Of a stretch of DNA of 64,000 nt, positions 1 to 9,277 are shown in pieces. Within the stretch, counting starts at the first letter, position 1. Each line of letters opens with the position of its first letter. The DNA is taken from NCBI RefSeq assembly GCF_019029495.1, contig NZ_JAERQM010000001.1, positions 186,001 through 250,000 on the forward strand. Reading direction: 5' to 3'. The notes beneath the pieces are model-generated. The model saw nothing but the letters and a program-made list of their open reading frames with translations. It had not been told where the DNA came from and did no database searches. The DNA comes from Falsiroseomonas oleicola. Its GTDB lineage: Bacteria; Pseudomonadota; Alphaproteobacteria; Acetobacterales; Acetobacteraceae. A program made the translations under genes and the position numbers.

Positions 1-136
1 GGATGCCGAGGCCGTTGCAGCCATTGGCCAGCAGCCAGTTGCAATGGGCGGCATAGCGATCGAGGTCCGGCGAGAAGTCGGCCTTCATCGCCGTCAGGGC
101 CGCGGCGTTCACGCCGCCGAAAAGCGCGTCTTTCAT
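1..136 (-). CDS. Dihydrodipicolinate synthase (DapA) family protein, N-terminal fragment
   Basis: Only the first 45 or so codons are present; the gene runs off the left edge of the window. The visible residues begin MKDALFGGVNAAALTAMKAD and continue with a segment (FSPDLDRYAAHCNWLLANG) typical of the first strand and helix of DapA/NanA-type Schiff-base aldolase barrels. Family members condense or cleave 2-oxo acids through a barrel lysine, which lies outside the window, so the substrate cannot be assigned. The ATG at 134-136 is the only sensible start. It follows the YcgN gene on the same strand by 22 bp and is probably co-transcribed with it. Confidence 0.75.
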   Translation of the reverse strand, partial: MKDALFGGVNAAALTAMKADFSPDLDRYAAHCNWLLANGCNGLGI

Positions 137-158
137 CGGTTCGGGTCCTTCCCGTTGG

Positions 159-650
159 TCATCGATCCGCCCGCCTCGGGCGGGGTTTGGGCCGTGCCGC
201 CGGCGGCCAGTTGCCCGGCCAGTCCACGGCATGGTCTTCCAGCGCCCCGGCATCCCGTTCCGCGACACTGCGGCCGCGCACCGAAACGCCGGCCGCATGC
301 ACCGTCTCCCGCGTGCCGGAGACCAGCGGGTGCCACCAGGGCAGGTCGCGACCCTCGGCCAGCAGGCGATAGGCGCAGGTGGGCGGCAGCCAGTCGATCG
401 CGGCGACCTTGGCCGGGGTCAGCTTCACGCAGTCCGGCACCATGGCCTTGCGGTTGGCATAGTTGCGGCACAGGCAGCTTTCGCCATCCAGCAGCCGGCA
501 GGCGACGCTGGTCCAGACCAGCTCCTCGGTCTCCGCATCGCGCAGCTTGTGCAGGCAGCAGCGGCCGCAGCCGTCGCACAGACTTTCCCATTCCGGGCGC
601 GTCATCGCGCCAAGGGTCTTGGTCCGCCAGAAGGGTTCAGGGCCTGCCAT
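159..650 (-). CDS. YcgN-family cysteine cluster protein (UPF0260)
   Basis: A 163-residue protein with the early CDGCGRCC cluster, a second Cys group ([14 protein letters not shown]) and a later [20 protein letters not shown] segment, which is the diagnostic layout of the YcgN/UPF0260 family. The cysteines probably bind a metal or Fe-S centre; the biochemical role of the family is not settled. I start it at the ATG at 650; a TTG three codons upstream is the alternative. The C-terminus (about residues 140-163) is rich in Pro and Arg and poorly conserved. It sits in a run of minus-strand housekeeping-type genes. Confidence 0.85.
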   Translation of the reverse strand: MAGPEPFWRTKTLGAMTRPEWESLCDGCGRCCLHKLRDAETEELVWTSVACRLLDGESCLCRNYANRKAMVPDCVKLTPAKVAAIDWLPPTCAYRLLAEGRDLPWWHPLVSGTRETVHAAGVSVRGRSVAERDAGALEDHAVDWPGNWPPAARPKPRPRRADR

Positions 651-708
651 CAGCGGCAACCTATCCTGTGCGGCCCCGGCTGCAAACGGCGCCGCGCGCC
701 GGCGCGCC

Positions 709-969
709 TCAGCTTTCGGCGGTATCGCGGAAATAGGGCTCGACCGTGCCCTTCAGCTTCAGCGTCAGCGGCTGGCCCTTGCGGTCCACCGCCTTGCCGA
801 CGGAGACCCGCACCCAGCCTTCGCTGACGCAGTATTCCTCGACATTGGTCTTCTCGACCCCGTTGAAGCGGATGCCGATGCCGCGCGCGAGCAGCGCCTC
901 CTGATGGAAGGGGCTGCGCGGGTCCACGGAGAGGCGGTCGGGCAGGGTTTCGGGTGCGTCTTCGGTCAT
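709..969 (-). CDS. DUF3297 family protein
   Basis: A small 86-residue protein beginning [20 protein letters not shown] and containing [20 protein letters not shown] and [20 protein letters not shown], which match the conserved pattern I know for DUF3297. Its molecular function is unknown. The ATG at 967-969 overlaps the TGA of the upstream HD-hydrolase gene in an ATGA arrangement, which decides the start and implies translational coupling. The open frame continues upstream, but that part is out-of-frame shadow of the HD gene. Confidence 0.8.
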   Translation of the reverse strand: MTEDAPETLPDRLSVDPRSPFHQEALLARGIGIRFNGVEKTNVEEYCVSEGWVRVSVGKAVDRKGQPLTLKLKGTVEPYFRDTAES

Positions 970-1619
970 GGCGGGGTGGTAGTCGCCGCGGGGCGCGCTG
1001 CCAAGGGTTCCTGCAAGCGCCGCAGCGCCGCCAGGAAACGCGAAGCCGCGAGTTCCGGCGGCCAGGGCTGCCATGGGGTGCCGCCGAACTCCGCCACCAG
1101 CGGGTCCGTGGCCATCACCGCCGCCCGGATTCCGAGCGTGGCGCGCACCTCCGCCTGCGACCAGCCGGCGACATGCACCGCCTCCGCCGCCGCCATCGCC
1201 ACATCCAGCTTCTTGTGCAGTTTTCTTTCAATCGGGTCCCAGGGCGGCAGGGCGTAGCGCTGTGCCAGCACGGCGGACAGCCGGTCCTGCAGGGCCAGGA
1301 ATCCCGGCCCCAGAAAGGGCTTCAGCGGAGAGATGCAGTCGAAATTGGTCAGCCCCTCCTCCGCATCATGCAGCAGTTCCCTCAATGCCTCCGCCCGCCC
1401 AGGTGCCGGCTTTGTTCGAATTCGCAGCGCGAGTACGGCCAGCGAATGCTGCGCGACGGACAGCGGCGCACCTGGCCAGATGGAATGCCCGCCCCAGCGA
1501 AAAGTCCGGGACAAGCCGGTGGCCAGGTCCTCATCCGTCCAGTCGAAGGGCGTCGGCGCCAGCAGGTCCAGCCGGCGGCCGGAGGGCAGGCGGACCCAGG
1601 CGCGCACGGCCCCGCTCAA
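966..1619 (-). CDS. HD-domain phosphohydrolase (YfbR-like)
   Basis: About 217 residues. The HD signature appears as GGHSIWPGAPLSVAQHSLAV followed by LLHDAEEGLTNFDCISPLK, which gives the H...HD...D metal ligands of YfbR-type nucleotide phosphohydrolases. The second half (DVAMAAAEAVHVAGW) fits the helical bundle of the family. The substrate is probably a small phosphorylated metabolite such as a dNMP, but this is inference. The start is uncertain: a TTG at 1619 overlaps the stop of the upstream hydrolase (TTGA), and a GTG at 1607 is an alternative; neither has a strong Shine-Dalgarno. It is translationally coupled to the DUF3297 gene downstream. Confidence 0.8.
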   Translation of the reverse strand: MSGAVRAWVRLPSGRRLDLLAPTPFDWTDEDLATGLSRTFRWGGHSIWPGAPLSVAQHSLAVLALRIRTKPAPGRAEALRELLHDAEEGLTNFDCISPLKPFLGPGFLALQDRLSAVLAQRYALPPWDPIERKLHKKLDVAMAAAEAVHVAGWSQAEVRATLGIRAAVMATDPLVAEFGGTPWQPWPPELAASRFLAALRRLQEPLAARPAATTTPP

Positions 1620-2365
1620 GGCGCCGTCAGGTCGAAATCGGCGGTCACGGCCAGGTCCTCGCTGAACCAGGACCGGATCGCCGCCTGCCGCTGCCCGCAA
1701 TATTCGGGGTGGCCCTCCGCATCCAGCCGCATGGTCAGGTCATGCCCCGGCACCAGCAGCGTGCCCGCCACCGCCCGCCAGAGCGACCAGATGCCCGCCA
1801 TGGAGGATTCGGAGGCTGCCGCATCCATGGTCATGTCGGCCGCCATCGACAGCATCTCCGCCCGGTTCTTCGCGGCGTCGCCACTGAAGATCACCGGCGG
1901 GTCGTTGCCGGCCAGGTAATAGACCAGGCAGCCCGGCGTATGACCGGGGGCGGCTATGGCATGGACGCCCGGCAGCGGCTGTTCCCCTGCCACGATCCGC
2001 CGGGTGCGCGGGCTGTTCGCCAGTTCGCGCACATGCAGCTCCGGCAGGGCGTTGAAATCCCAGGGCTCGGCCTCCGCCCAAGCCATTTCCTCGGCGCCGA
2101 TCCACACGGTGGCGTTGGGGAACAGAGGCGCATTCACGCTGTGATCCCAATGGGCATGGGTCAGGAGGATGTCCGTCACATCCTCCCGCCCCACGCCCCT
2201 TGCCGCGAGCTGCTTGGCCAGTTCCGGCCGCACACCGAAGGACCCCACATCCACCAGGGCCACCCGCCCCTCCCCGCGCAGCAGGGCGATGGTGCTCCAG
2301 CCCAGCGCGCCATGGCAGACCGATTTGCCGGGATAGCCCTGCACCAGCACGTCCAGCGTATACAT
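1616..2365 (-). CDS. MBL-fold metallo-hydrolase (N-acyl homoserine lactonase-like)
   Basis: A 249-residue metallo-beta-lactamase-fold enzyme. The HxHxDH ligand motif is seen as THAHWDHSVNAP (about residues 90-100), with the later ligands in APGHTPGC and SGDAAKN and the final His in LVPGHD. The spacing and the lack of a signal peptide resemble the cytoplasmic AHL-lactonase/glyoxalase II-like group rather than secreted beta-lactamases. The substrate is not defined and quorum quenching is only one possibility. The start is the ATG at 2363-2365 (MYTLDVLVQGYPGKS). It is divergent from the exonuclease gene at 2439. Confidence 0.85.
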   Translation of the reverse strand: MYTLDVLVQGYPGKSVCHGALGWSTIALLRGEGRVALVDVGSFGVRPELAKQLAARGVGREDVTDILLTHAHWDHSVNAPLFPNATVWIGAEEMAWAEAEPWDFNALPELHVRELANSPRTRRIVAGEQPLPGVHAIAAPGHTPGCLVYYLAGNDPPVIFSGDAAKNRAEMLSMAADMTMDAAASESSMAGIWSLWRAVAGTLLVPGHDLTMRLDAEGHPEYCGQRQAAIRSWFSEDLAVTADFDLTAP

Positions 2366-2438
2366 TCCATGCCCCTCGATCCCGCCTCCCACAGTAACGG
2401 GGTTGCGGAGGGCGCCAAGCCGGCCGATTCTGGAGGGG

Positions 2439-3650
2439 ATGAAATTCCTGCACGCCGCCGATATCCACCTGGACAGCCCGATGGCCGGATTGCAGGCGCG
2501 CGGCGACCTGCCGCCCGATCTGCTGCGCGACGTCACCCGCCGCGCCTTCGCCGCGATGATCGACCTGGCGATCGCCGAGGACGTGGCCTTCGTCATCATC
2601 GCCGGCGACCTGTATGATGGCGACTGGAAGGATTTTTCCACCGGCCTGTTCTTCGCCGCCCAGATGAAGCGGCTGGCGCGTCCCTGCTTCCTGCTGCGCG
2701 GCAACCATGATGCGCGCAGCGTCATCACCAAGGACCTGTCCCTGCCGCCCAATGTGCGGGAATTCTCCACCCGCACCTGCCAGACGCATGAGCTGGGCGA
2801 GCTCGGCATCGTCCTGCATGGCCATTCCTTCCCGAATCGCGCGGTGCCCGAGGATCTCTCCCTAGGCTATGCCGAGCCGCGCCACGGCTGGCTGAACATC
2901 GGCGTGCTGCACACCTCCGGCAACGATCCCGGCGAGCACGAGACCTATGCGCCCTGCGATCCCGGCATGCTGCGGCTGAAGGGCTACGACTACTGGGCGC
3001 TGGGCCATATCCACCAGCGCCAGGTGCTGGCGGAGCGCCCCTGGATCGTCTTCCCCGGCAATATCCAGGGCCGCCACATCCGCGAATCCGGCGCCAAAGG
3101 CTGCAGCCTGGTGACGGTGGAGGATGGCCAGGTGGTCGCGGTGGAACATCGCGCCGTGGACATGCTGCGCTGGGCGATGCTGGAGGTGGAGGCCGCCGAG
3201 GATTCCGCGCTCAGCCGCCGGATCGCGGAGGCCGTGAGCGCAGCGCTGGCCGCCGCCGAGGACCGGCCCCTGCTCGCCCGCCTCGTGCTGACCGGCGAAG
3301 CCACCCCCGGCCTGGCCAGCGATGCCGAACGCCTCGCCGCCGAATGCCGCAACGCCGCCATCGAGGCGGGCGGCGAAGTGCATGTCGAGGCCGTCCGCCT
3401 CCGCACCCGCCCTTCGCGCAGCCTGGCCGCCGGCACGCTGGCGCCGCTGCGCGCGGCCTTCGAGGCCGGCCTCGCCGACCCGACGCGCGTTGCGGCACTG
3501 CTGGCGGAAATGGCGGCGCTGCGGGCCAAGGTCCCGGCGCCGGCACGCGATGCGCTGGACCTGCCGCAGGATGCTGAGGCGCTGGCGCGGCTCGGCGCGG
3601 AGGCCTGGGAGTTGGCCGCCGCCGCCATCGCCGCGGAGCAGCCGGCGTGA
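2439..3650 (+). CDS. Metallophosphoesterase, DNA repair exonuclease family (SbcD/YhaO-like)
   Basis: A 403-residue protein with the calcineurin-like phosphoesterase motifs in order: MKFLHAADIHLDSP (DxH), VIIAGDLYDGDW (GDxxD), LLRGNHDAR (GNHD), GHIHQRQ (GHxH), all in the first 210 residues. The rest is an Ala-rich helical domain. This is the SbcD/Mre11-like subunit of the YhaO type. It works as a nuclease with an SMC-like ATPase partner, and the next gene supplies exactly that. The ATG at 2439 follows TGGAGGGG. Its TGA overlaps the GTG of the partner (GTGA), which indicates tight coupling. Confidence 0.88.
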   Translation: MKFLHAADIHLDSPMAGLQARGDLPPDLLRDVTRRAFAAMIDLAIAEDVAFVIIAGDLYDGDWKDFSTGLFFAAQMKRLARPCFLLRGNHDARSVITKDLSLPPNVREFSTRTCQTHELGELGIVLHGHSFPNRAVPEDLSLGYAEPRHGWLNIGVLHTSGNDPGEHETYAPCDPGMLRLKGYDYWALGHIHQRQVLAERPWIVFPGNIQGRHIRESGAKGCSLVTVEDGQVVAVEHRAVDMLRWAMLEVEAAEDSALSRRIAEAVSAALAAAEDRPLLARLVLTGEATPGLASDAERLAAECRNAAIEAGGEVHVEAVRLRTRPSRSLAAGTLAPLRAAFEAGLADPTRVAALLAEMAALRAKVPAPARDALDLPQDAEALARLGAEAWELAAAAIAAEQPA

Positions 3651-6600
3651 GGCTGCTGCGCCTGGATCTGCTGCGCTACGGGCATCTGACCGACGCGCGA
3701 CTGGATTTTCCCGAAGCCGCGCCATTGGTGGTGGTGCTCGGCGCCAATGAGGCCGGCAAGTCCACGGCCCTGGCCGCGATCGGCGACGCGCTGTTCGGCT
3801 TCCCCGCGCGCAGCCCCCACGCCTTCCTGCATGAGACCAGTGCCCTACGCCTGGGCTTCGAAATCCTCGGCCAGGACGGCAGCCGCACCGCCTTCCTGCG
3901 CCGCAAGGGCAACAAGAACACCCTGCTGGACAGCGCGGAAAACCCGGTGCCGGAGGCCGCGCTGCTGCGCCTGCTCGGCGGTGCCGGCCGGGAGTTGTTC
4001 AAGACCACCTATGGGCTGAACGGCGCCACGCTGCGCGATGGCGCGCTTTCGCTGCTGCAGAGCGGCGGCGAGGCCGGCGAGAGCCTGTTGGCCGGCATGG
4101 GCCTGCCGCATCTGCGCAAGGCGCTGGAGCGGCTGGATGCGGAGGCGAAGGCGCTGCATGGCGATGGCCGCGGCAAGCGCGCTCTTTCCGCCGCCGCCGA
4201 GGCCTGGAACGACCAGCGCCGCGCCGCCGAGGAAGCCTCCGTGCGCCCGCGCGACTGGCTCGCCGTCACCGCCGAACTTGAGGACATCTACGGTAAGCGG
4301 GAGGCCGCGACGCGGGAGGCCGATGCGCTGACCGCCGAATCGGCCCGGCTGCACCGCACCCGCCGCGTGCTGCCGCTGCTGACCGCGCTGGCCGCCCGCC
4401 GCGACGACCTCACCGCCGTCGCCGATGCGCCGCACCTGCCCGCCGGCGCCGCCGAGACCCTCGCCCGGCTGGTCGAGGCGCGACGCCTCGCCACCGAGGA
4501 TCTGCGGCGGGAGACGGTGGAGGCCGAGACCCTGGCCCGCGACGCCGCCGCCCTGCCGCGGGATGCCGCGGTGCTGGAGGTGCAGGACGCCATCGACCGG
4601 CTGGTCGAACAGCGCGCCAGCATGGTCCAGGCCGAGGCGGACCTGCCGCAGGTCCAGCGCAAGGTGGATGGCTACCGCGCCGAGGTGATCGAGGCTGCCG
4701 CCGTGCTCGGCAGCGCGGCGACGCCGGAGGCGGTGCGGGATGCGCTGCCCAAGGCCGCCGACCGCGCGGCGGCCCAGGCCCTGATCCGCCGCCGCACCGA
4801 ACTCACCACCGCGCTGGGCACGGCGGAGGACGCGCTGGCCCAGGCCGAGCGCCAGAGCGACGCGGCGCGGGCGAAACTGGCGGCCGGCGCCGCGCCACCC
4901 CCGACCGCGCCGCTGCGTCGCGCCATCGACGCGGCCCGTGGCGAGGGTCCGCTCGACCGGGAGCTGGCGGCGGGCCAGCGCGCGCTGGCCGATGCTGCGC
5001 ACGCCGTGGATTCGGCGCTGGCCGCCCTGCCGCTCTGGTCCGGCGACCTGGCCGCCCTCGCCGCCTGCCCATTGCCTCTGGCCCCGGCGGCGGAGGCCGC
5101 CGCGCTGCGCCTGGCCACCACCAGCAGCGAAGTGGAGGCCGCCCGCCTCGCCGAGGCGGCGCTGGGCAGGGAAATCGCCGGGCTGGAGGAGGAGGTGCAC
5201 CATCTCGCCCGTGGCGAGACCGTGCCGACCCGCGCCCTCATCACCGCCGAACGCGCCCGCCGTGACGAGACCTGGGCGACCCTGCGCGGCGCCCTGGAAC
5301 TCGGCACCCCAGCCGAACCCGGCCTGCTCAATGCCTTCGAGGCCCTGCGCGACAGCGCCGACCGCCTGGCCGATGCCCGTGCCGACGATGCCGCGCGGGT
5401 CAATGACTACGCGGCGAAATCCGCGCGTCTCGCCTTGCTGCGCAGCCGCCTGCCGGACAGCGCCACGGCCCGGCGGCTCGCGGAAGACCGTGCCGCGATG
5501 GCGGAGGGCGCCTGGCACAACCTCTGGCAGCCCGCCGGCCTCGCCCCGCAGGATGCCGCGACCATGGCCGAATGGCGCCGCGCCCGCGCCGAGGTGCTGC
5601 GGCTCGCGGCGGTGGCCGAGGAGGCCCGGCAGAAGCGCGATGCTCTGGCCGCGCGCCATGCCGAGGCGCTGGCGCTGCTGCCATGGGGCACGCCGGGCGA
5701 CAGCCTCGCCACGCGGCTCGGCCGGGCGCGCGATGCGCTGGAGGTCGCGGAGGCCGCGGAGGCCGCGCATCGCGGCCTCGCCAGCCGCGCCGCCGATGCG
5801 GCGGAACTGGCCGAGGCCGCGCGCCTTGGCGCGGCGCGGGCGCGGGCGGCGCTGGACGCCTTCGCGCCGCAATGGCGCGCCACCACCGAGGCGCTGGGCC
5901 TGCCCGCCGAAGCCTCGGCCGAGGCGGTCGAGGCCGCGCTCGGCGCCTGGACGCGCGTGGCGGAGGCGGCCAAGGCCTGGCGCGGCGACGCGGTCCGGAT
6001 CGCCGATATGCAGGGTGCCGTCACGGCCTTCGCGGAGGCCACGCAAGCCGTGCTGCGGCACCTCGGTGAGGCGGATGCCGACTCCCCCGCCTTGGCCGTG
6101 GCTCAACTCGCCCGCCGTCTGGCCAGCGCCAGGACGGCGGATGCGGAAGCCCGTTCCCTGGCCAGGCGCCTGCGCGCAGGCCAGCAGGAAGCCGCCGCCG
6201 CGGCCGACCGGCTGGGAGCGGCGGAGCGGGACCTCGCCACGCTGCGCCACGCTGCTGGCGCCGCCGATCTGCCGGCGCTGGAAGCAGCGATCGCCCGTGC
6301 CACCGCCCGCGACGCGCTGCGAAGCGCCATCGCCGGGCTGGAGGCGGATCTGCTCGCCCAGGGCGATGGCCGCGACGAGGCCGCGCTGCGGGCGGAGGCC
6401 GAGGGCACCGACACGGATGCGGCCGCCGCCCGGCAGCAGCGCATCGACGCCGAACAGGCGGCGCTGCGCGAAACCCTCACCCGCCTCGGCGCCCGGCAGC
6501 AGGATGCCGAATCCCGCCTGCTCGCCATGCAGCGGGGCCATGACGCCGCCGCCCATGCGCAGGAGGCGCGACACCGTCTGGCGGAGGCCGCCGCCGCCGC

Positions 6601-7108
6601 CGAGCGCTATGCCCGGCTGCACCTGGCCCGTAGCCTGTTGCAGGCCGGCATCGAACGCATCCGCCAGGAACGCCAGGGCCCGCTGCTGCGCCGTGCCGGC
6701 GAACACTTCGCGCTGCTGACGGAGGGCCGCTACACCCGCCTCACCACCGATGAGGACGAGGCCGGCGGCACCCTGCTGCGCGCCGTGCGCGACAACCGCA
6801 CGGAATGCCCGGTGGAGGCGCTGAGCGAGGGCACGCGGGACCAGCTTTACCTCGCGCTGCGGATCGCGGCGGTGGAGGCACAGGCCAGCGCGACCGAGCC
6901 CCTACCCTTCATCGCAGACGACCTGCTGGCGACCTTCGACGATGCCCGCGCCACCGCCGCCCTGGCGCTGCTGGCCCGGCTGGGGGCCACGACCCAGACC
7001 ATCCTGTTCACCCATCACGCCCATCTGGCGGAGTTGGCGGCGCGGCAGCCCGGGGTCGTGGTGCGGGAGATGCCGCCCCCCTTCCAAGCGGCGATGCCGG
7101 CAGCCTAA
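3647..7108 (+). CDS. SMC/SbcC-like AAA ATPase (YhaN family)
   Basis: A 1153-residue ATPase. Walker A is GANEAGKST at residues 32-40. The long middle (about 170-1010) is Ala/Glu/Arg-rich and predicted coiled coil. The C-terminal head carries the ABC-like signature ALSEGTRDQLYLALR and a Walker B-like PLPFIADDLLATFDD, followed by ILFTHHAHLAEL (switch His). This is the Rad50/SbcC partner of the SbcD-like nuclease encoded 4 bp upstream; family knowledge suggests a role in DNA end or hairpin processing. It starts with GTG. Its repetitive Ala codons create long antisense open frames that are not genes. No CxxC zinc hook is obvious, unlike classical SbcC. Confidence 0.87.
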   Translation: MRLLRLDLLRYGHLTDARLDFPEAAPLVVVLGANEAGKSTALAAIGDALFGFPARSPHAFLHETSALRLGFEILGQDGSRTAFLRRKGNKNTLLDSAENPVPEAALLRLLGGAGRELFKTTYGLNGATLRDGALSLLQSGGEAGESLLAGMGLPHLRKALERLDAEAKALHGDGRGKRALSAAAEAWNDQRRAAEEASVRPRDWLAVTAELEDIYGKREAATREADALTAESARLHRTRRVLPLLTALAARRDDLTAVADAPHLPAGAAETLARLVEARRLATEDLRRETVEAETLARDAAALPRDAAVLEVQDAIDRLVEQRASMVQAEADLPQVQRKVDGYRAEVIEAAAVLGSAATPEAVRDALPKAADRAAAQALIRRRTELTTALGTAEDALAQAERQSDAARAKLAAGAAPPPTAPLRRAIDAARGEGPLDRELAAGQRALADAAHAVDSALAALPLWSGDLAALAACPLPLAPAAEAAALRLATTSSEVEAARLAEAALGREIAGLEEEVHHLARGETVPTRALITAERARRDETWATLRGALELGTPAEPGLLNAFEALRDSADRLADARADDAARVNDYAAKSARLALLRSRLPDSATARRLAEDRAAMAEGAWHNLWQPAGLAPQDAATMAEWRRARAEVLRLAAVAEEARQKRDALAARHAEALALLPWGTPGDSLATRLGRARDALEVAEAAEAAHRGLASRAADAAELAEAARLGAARARAALDAFAPQWRATTEALGLPAEASAEAVEAALGAWTRVAEAAKAWRGDAVRIADMQGAVTAFAEATQAVLRHLGEADADSPALAVAQLARRLASARTADAEARSLARRLRAGQQEAAAAADRLGAAERDLATLRHAAGAADLPALEAAIARATARDALRSAIAGLEADLLAQGDGRDEAALRAEAEGTDTDAAAARQQRIDAEQAALRETLTRLGARQQDAESRLLAMQRGHDAAAHAQEARHRLAEAAAAAERYARLHLARSLLQAGIERIRQERQGPLLRRAGEHFALLTEGRYTRLTTDEDEAGGTLLRAVRDNRTECPVEALSEGTRDQLYLALRIAAVEAQASATEPLPFIADDLLATFDDARATAALALLARLGATTQTILFTHHAHLAELAARQPGVVVREMPPPFQAAMPAA

Positions 7109-7134
7109 GCTGACCCAAACGGAGGACAACGAAC

Positions 7135-8670
7135 ATGGACGCCACCACGCTGCCGCCGGTGCTCCGCCTCGCGCCCGATGATGGCGTGCTGATCGCCCGC
7201 ATCGCCCTGCCGCCCGGCACCACCGTCGTGCCGGGGATCGCGGTGGGGGCAAAACGCATCCCGCCTGGCCACAAGGTGGCGATCCGCCCGCATGCGGCGG
7301 GCGATGAGATCCGCCGCTACGGCCAGATCATCGGCTTCGCGACCGAGACCATCGCGCCGGGCGACTGGGTGCACACCCACAACTGCGCCATGGGCGATTT
7401 CGCCAAGGACTATGCCTATAGCCGGGAGGTGAAGGCGACGGCCTATGCCAATACCCCTGCCAGCTTCATGGGCTTCCGGCGCCCGGATGGCCGCGCGGCG
7501 ACGCGCAACTACATCGGCATCGTCACATCCGTGAATTGTTCGGCCCATGTCGCCGACCTCATCGCCGATGCCTTCAAGCGCAACCCCTTTGCCGGCACCG
7601 ACCCGCTGGCCGACTTCCCGAATGTCGATGGCGTGGTGGCGCTGACCCACAAGACCGGCTGCGGCATGACGGAGGGCGAGCCGCTGCGGCTGCTGCGGCG
7701 GACGCTGGCCGGCTATGCGCGGCACGTGAATTTCAGCCATGTCATCGCCATCGGCCTCGGCTGCGAGGTGAACCAGCTCGGCGGGCTGCTGGAGGAACAG
7801 CGCCTCGCCGGGCGGCTGCGCAGCATGGACATCCAGGAGATGGGCGGCACCCGGAAGACCGTGGAAGCCGGCATCGCCTTCGTGCGGGAAGTGCTGGCGG
7901 AGGCCAATGCCGCGCAGCGCGTGCCGATCCCGGCCAGTGAGCTGGTCGTCGCCCTGCAATGCGGCGGCAGCGACGGCTATTCCGGCATCACCGCCAACCC
8001 GGCGCTGGGCTATGCCAGCGACCTGGTGGTGCGCCACGGCGGCACCGTGATCCTCTCCGAAACGCCGGAGACCTACGGCGCCGAGCACCTGCTGACGCGC
8101 CGCGCCGTCTCCCGCGAAGTGGGCGAAAAGCTCGTCGATCTGATGCGCTGGTGGGAGGATTACACGGCTAAGGAGGGCGCGGAGATGAACGCCAACCCCT
8201 CCCCCGGCAACAAGGCCGGCGGGCTGACCACCATCCTGGAAAAATCGCTCGGCGCCATGGCCAAGGCCGGCACCACGAACCTGGTCGAGGTCTATCGCTA
8301 CGCCGAACCCGTGACGGCGAAGGGCTTCGTTTTCATGGACACCCCCGGCTACGACCCGGTCGCCGCCACCGGGCAGGTGGCCGGTGGCGCGAACCTTGTC
8401 TGCTTCACCACCGGCCGGGGTTCCGTCTTCGGCGCCAAGCCCGCCCCCTCCATCAAGCTCGCCACCAATACGCTGATGTATGAGCGCATGTCGGAAGACA
8501 TGGACGTGAACTGCGGCACCATCGTCACCGGCGAGGAAAGCATAGAACAGGTCGGCCAGCGCATCTTCGAACTCATGCTGCGGGTCGCCAGCGGGGAACG
8601 GACGAAAAGCGAGAGCTACGATTTCGGTGGCAGTGAATTCGCCCCCTGGGTGATCGGCGCGACGATGTGA
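7135..8670 (+). CDS. UxaA-family (altronate/galactarate) dehydratase
   Basis: A 511-residue protein with an N-terminal SAF domain (residues 1-100, ending near GDWVHTHNC) and a large D-galactarate dehydratase/altronate hydrolase domain. Typical segments are RRPDGRAATRNYIGIVTSVNCS, THKTGCGM, GLGCEVNQ, LQCGGSDGYSGITANPALGY and the TTGRGSVFGAKPAPSIKLATN segment near the C-terminus. The enzymes dehydrate aldonic or aldaric acids to 2-keto-3-deoxy acids using Fe2+. SAF and catalytic parts are fused, as in many alphaproteobacteria. The ATG at 7135 follows GGAGGACAACGAAC. No uronate isomerase or oxidoreductase is adjacent, so the sugar acid is undefined. Confidence 0.88.
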   Translation: MDATTLPPVLRLAPDDGVLIARIALPPGTTVVPGIAVGAKRIPPGHKVAIRPHAAGDEIRRYGQIIGFATETIAPGDWVHTHNCAMGDFAKDYAYSREVKATAYANTPASFMGFRRPDGRAATRNYIGIVTSVNCSAHVADLIADAFKRNPFAGTDPLADFPNVDGVVALTHKTGCGMTEGEPLRLLRRTLAGYARHVNFSHVIAIGLGCEVNQLGGLLEEQRLAGRLRSMDIQEMGGTRKTVEAGIAFVREVLAEANAAQRVPIPASELVVALQCGGSDGYSGITANPALGYASDLVVRHGGTVILSETPETYGAEHLLTRRAVSREVGEKLVDLMRWWEDYTAKEGAEMNANPSPGNKAGGLTTILEKSLGAMAKAGTTNLVEVYRYAEPVTAKGFVFMDTPGYDPVAATGQVAGGANLVCFTTGRGSVFGAKPAPSIKLATNTLMYERMSEDMDVNCGTIVTGEESIEQVGQRIFELMLRVASGERTKSESYDFGGSEFAPWVIGATM

Positions 8671-8763
8671 GGCCGGCGGGGCAGCAGGCCCGGCTTCGCG
8701 CTGTCGTGCGACAAATCTCCGATCCGGCACAGGGTGTCTGACCAAGGCCAGGAGACCTCGACC

Positions 8764-9174
8764 ATGACGGAAGCAAAACCCGGCACGCTATGCCCCTGCC
8801 TGCGCTACCAGGACGCGCCGGCAGCGCTGGACTGGCTGGAACGCGCCTTCGGCTTCCGGCGCGGGCTGGTGGTGCCGGACGACAAGGGCGGCATCGCCCA
8901 TGCGGAGTTGCACCTGGATGGCGCCGGGCTGGTCATGCTCGGCTCCGTGCGGCCGGACGGTTTTGGCAAGGCGCCCGGCCAATTGGGGAACATCACCGGC
9001 AGCATCTACATCCGCACCGCCGATGCCGATGCGGCGCATGACCGCGCCGTGGCGGCCGGGGCGCAGGTGGTGCGGCCGCTGGAGAACACCGACTACGGGT
9101 CCCGCGATTTCTCGGTGCGCGATCCGGAGGGCCATGTCTGGTCCTTCGGCACCTACTGGCCTGAGACTCCGTGA
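8764..9174 (+). CDS. VOC family (glyoxalase/bleomycin resistance-like) protein
   Basis: A 136-residue single-module vicinal-oxygen-chelate protein: PCLRYQDAPAALDWLERAFGF at the start, DPEGHVWSFGTYW near the end. This is the PhnB/glyoxalase-like subgroup often called glyoxalase/bleomycin resistance protein; the substrate cannot be told. I use the ATG at 8764, preceded by CCAGGAGACC; an in-frame ATG at 8734 lies upstream. It stands alone between the dehydratase and the phytase-like gene. Confidence 0.82.
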   Translation: MTEAKPGTLCPCLRYQDAPAALDWLERAFGFRRGLVVPDDKGGIAHAELHLDGAGLVMLGSVRPDGFGKAPGQLGNITGSIYIRTADADAAHDRAVAAGAQVVRPLENTDYGSRDFSVRDPEGHVWSFGTYWPETP

Positions 9175-9277
9175 AGGTTTCGGGTCAGTCTCGATCCGGA
9201 CTTGCCGGGCATCGGGGCGGATGCGACGCCGTGGGCGCCGCGGATTGGCGCGGCACAGTCGAACGGCCCCGATCCCC

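Noticed and set aside
3845-6706. Long antisense open frame (about 950 codons) opposite the SMC-like ATPase gene
   Set aside because: It mirrors Ala/Arg/Glu-rich GC codons of the real gene, has a low-complexity Gly/Arg/Gln composition and no recognisable domain or ribosome site.
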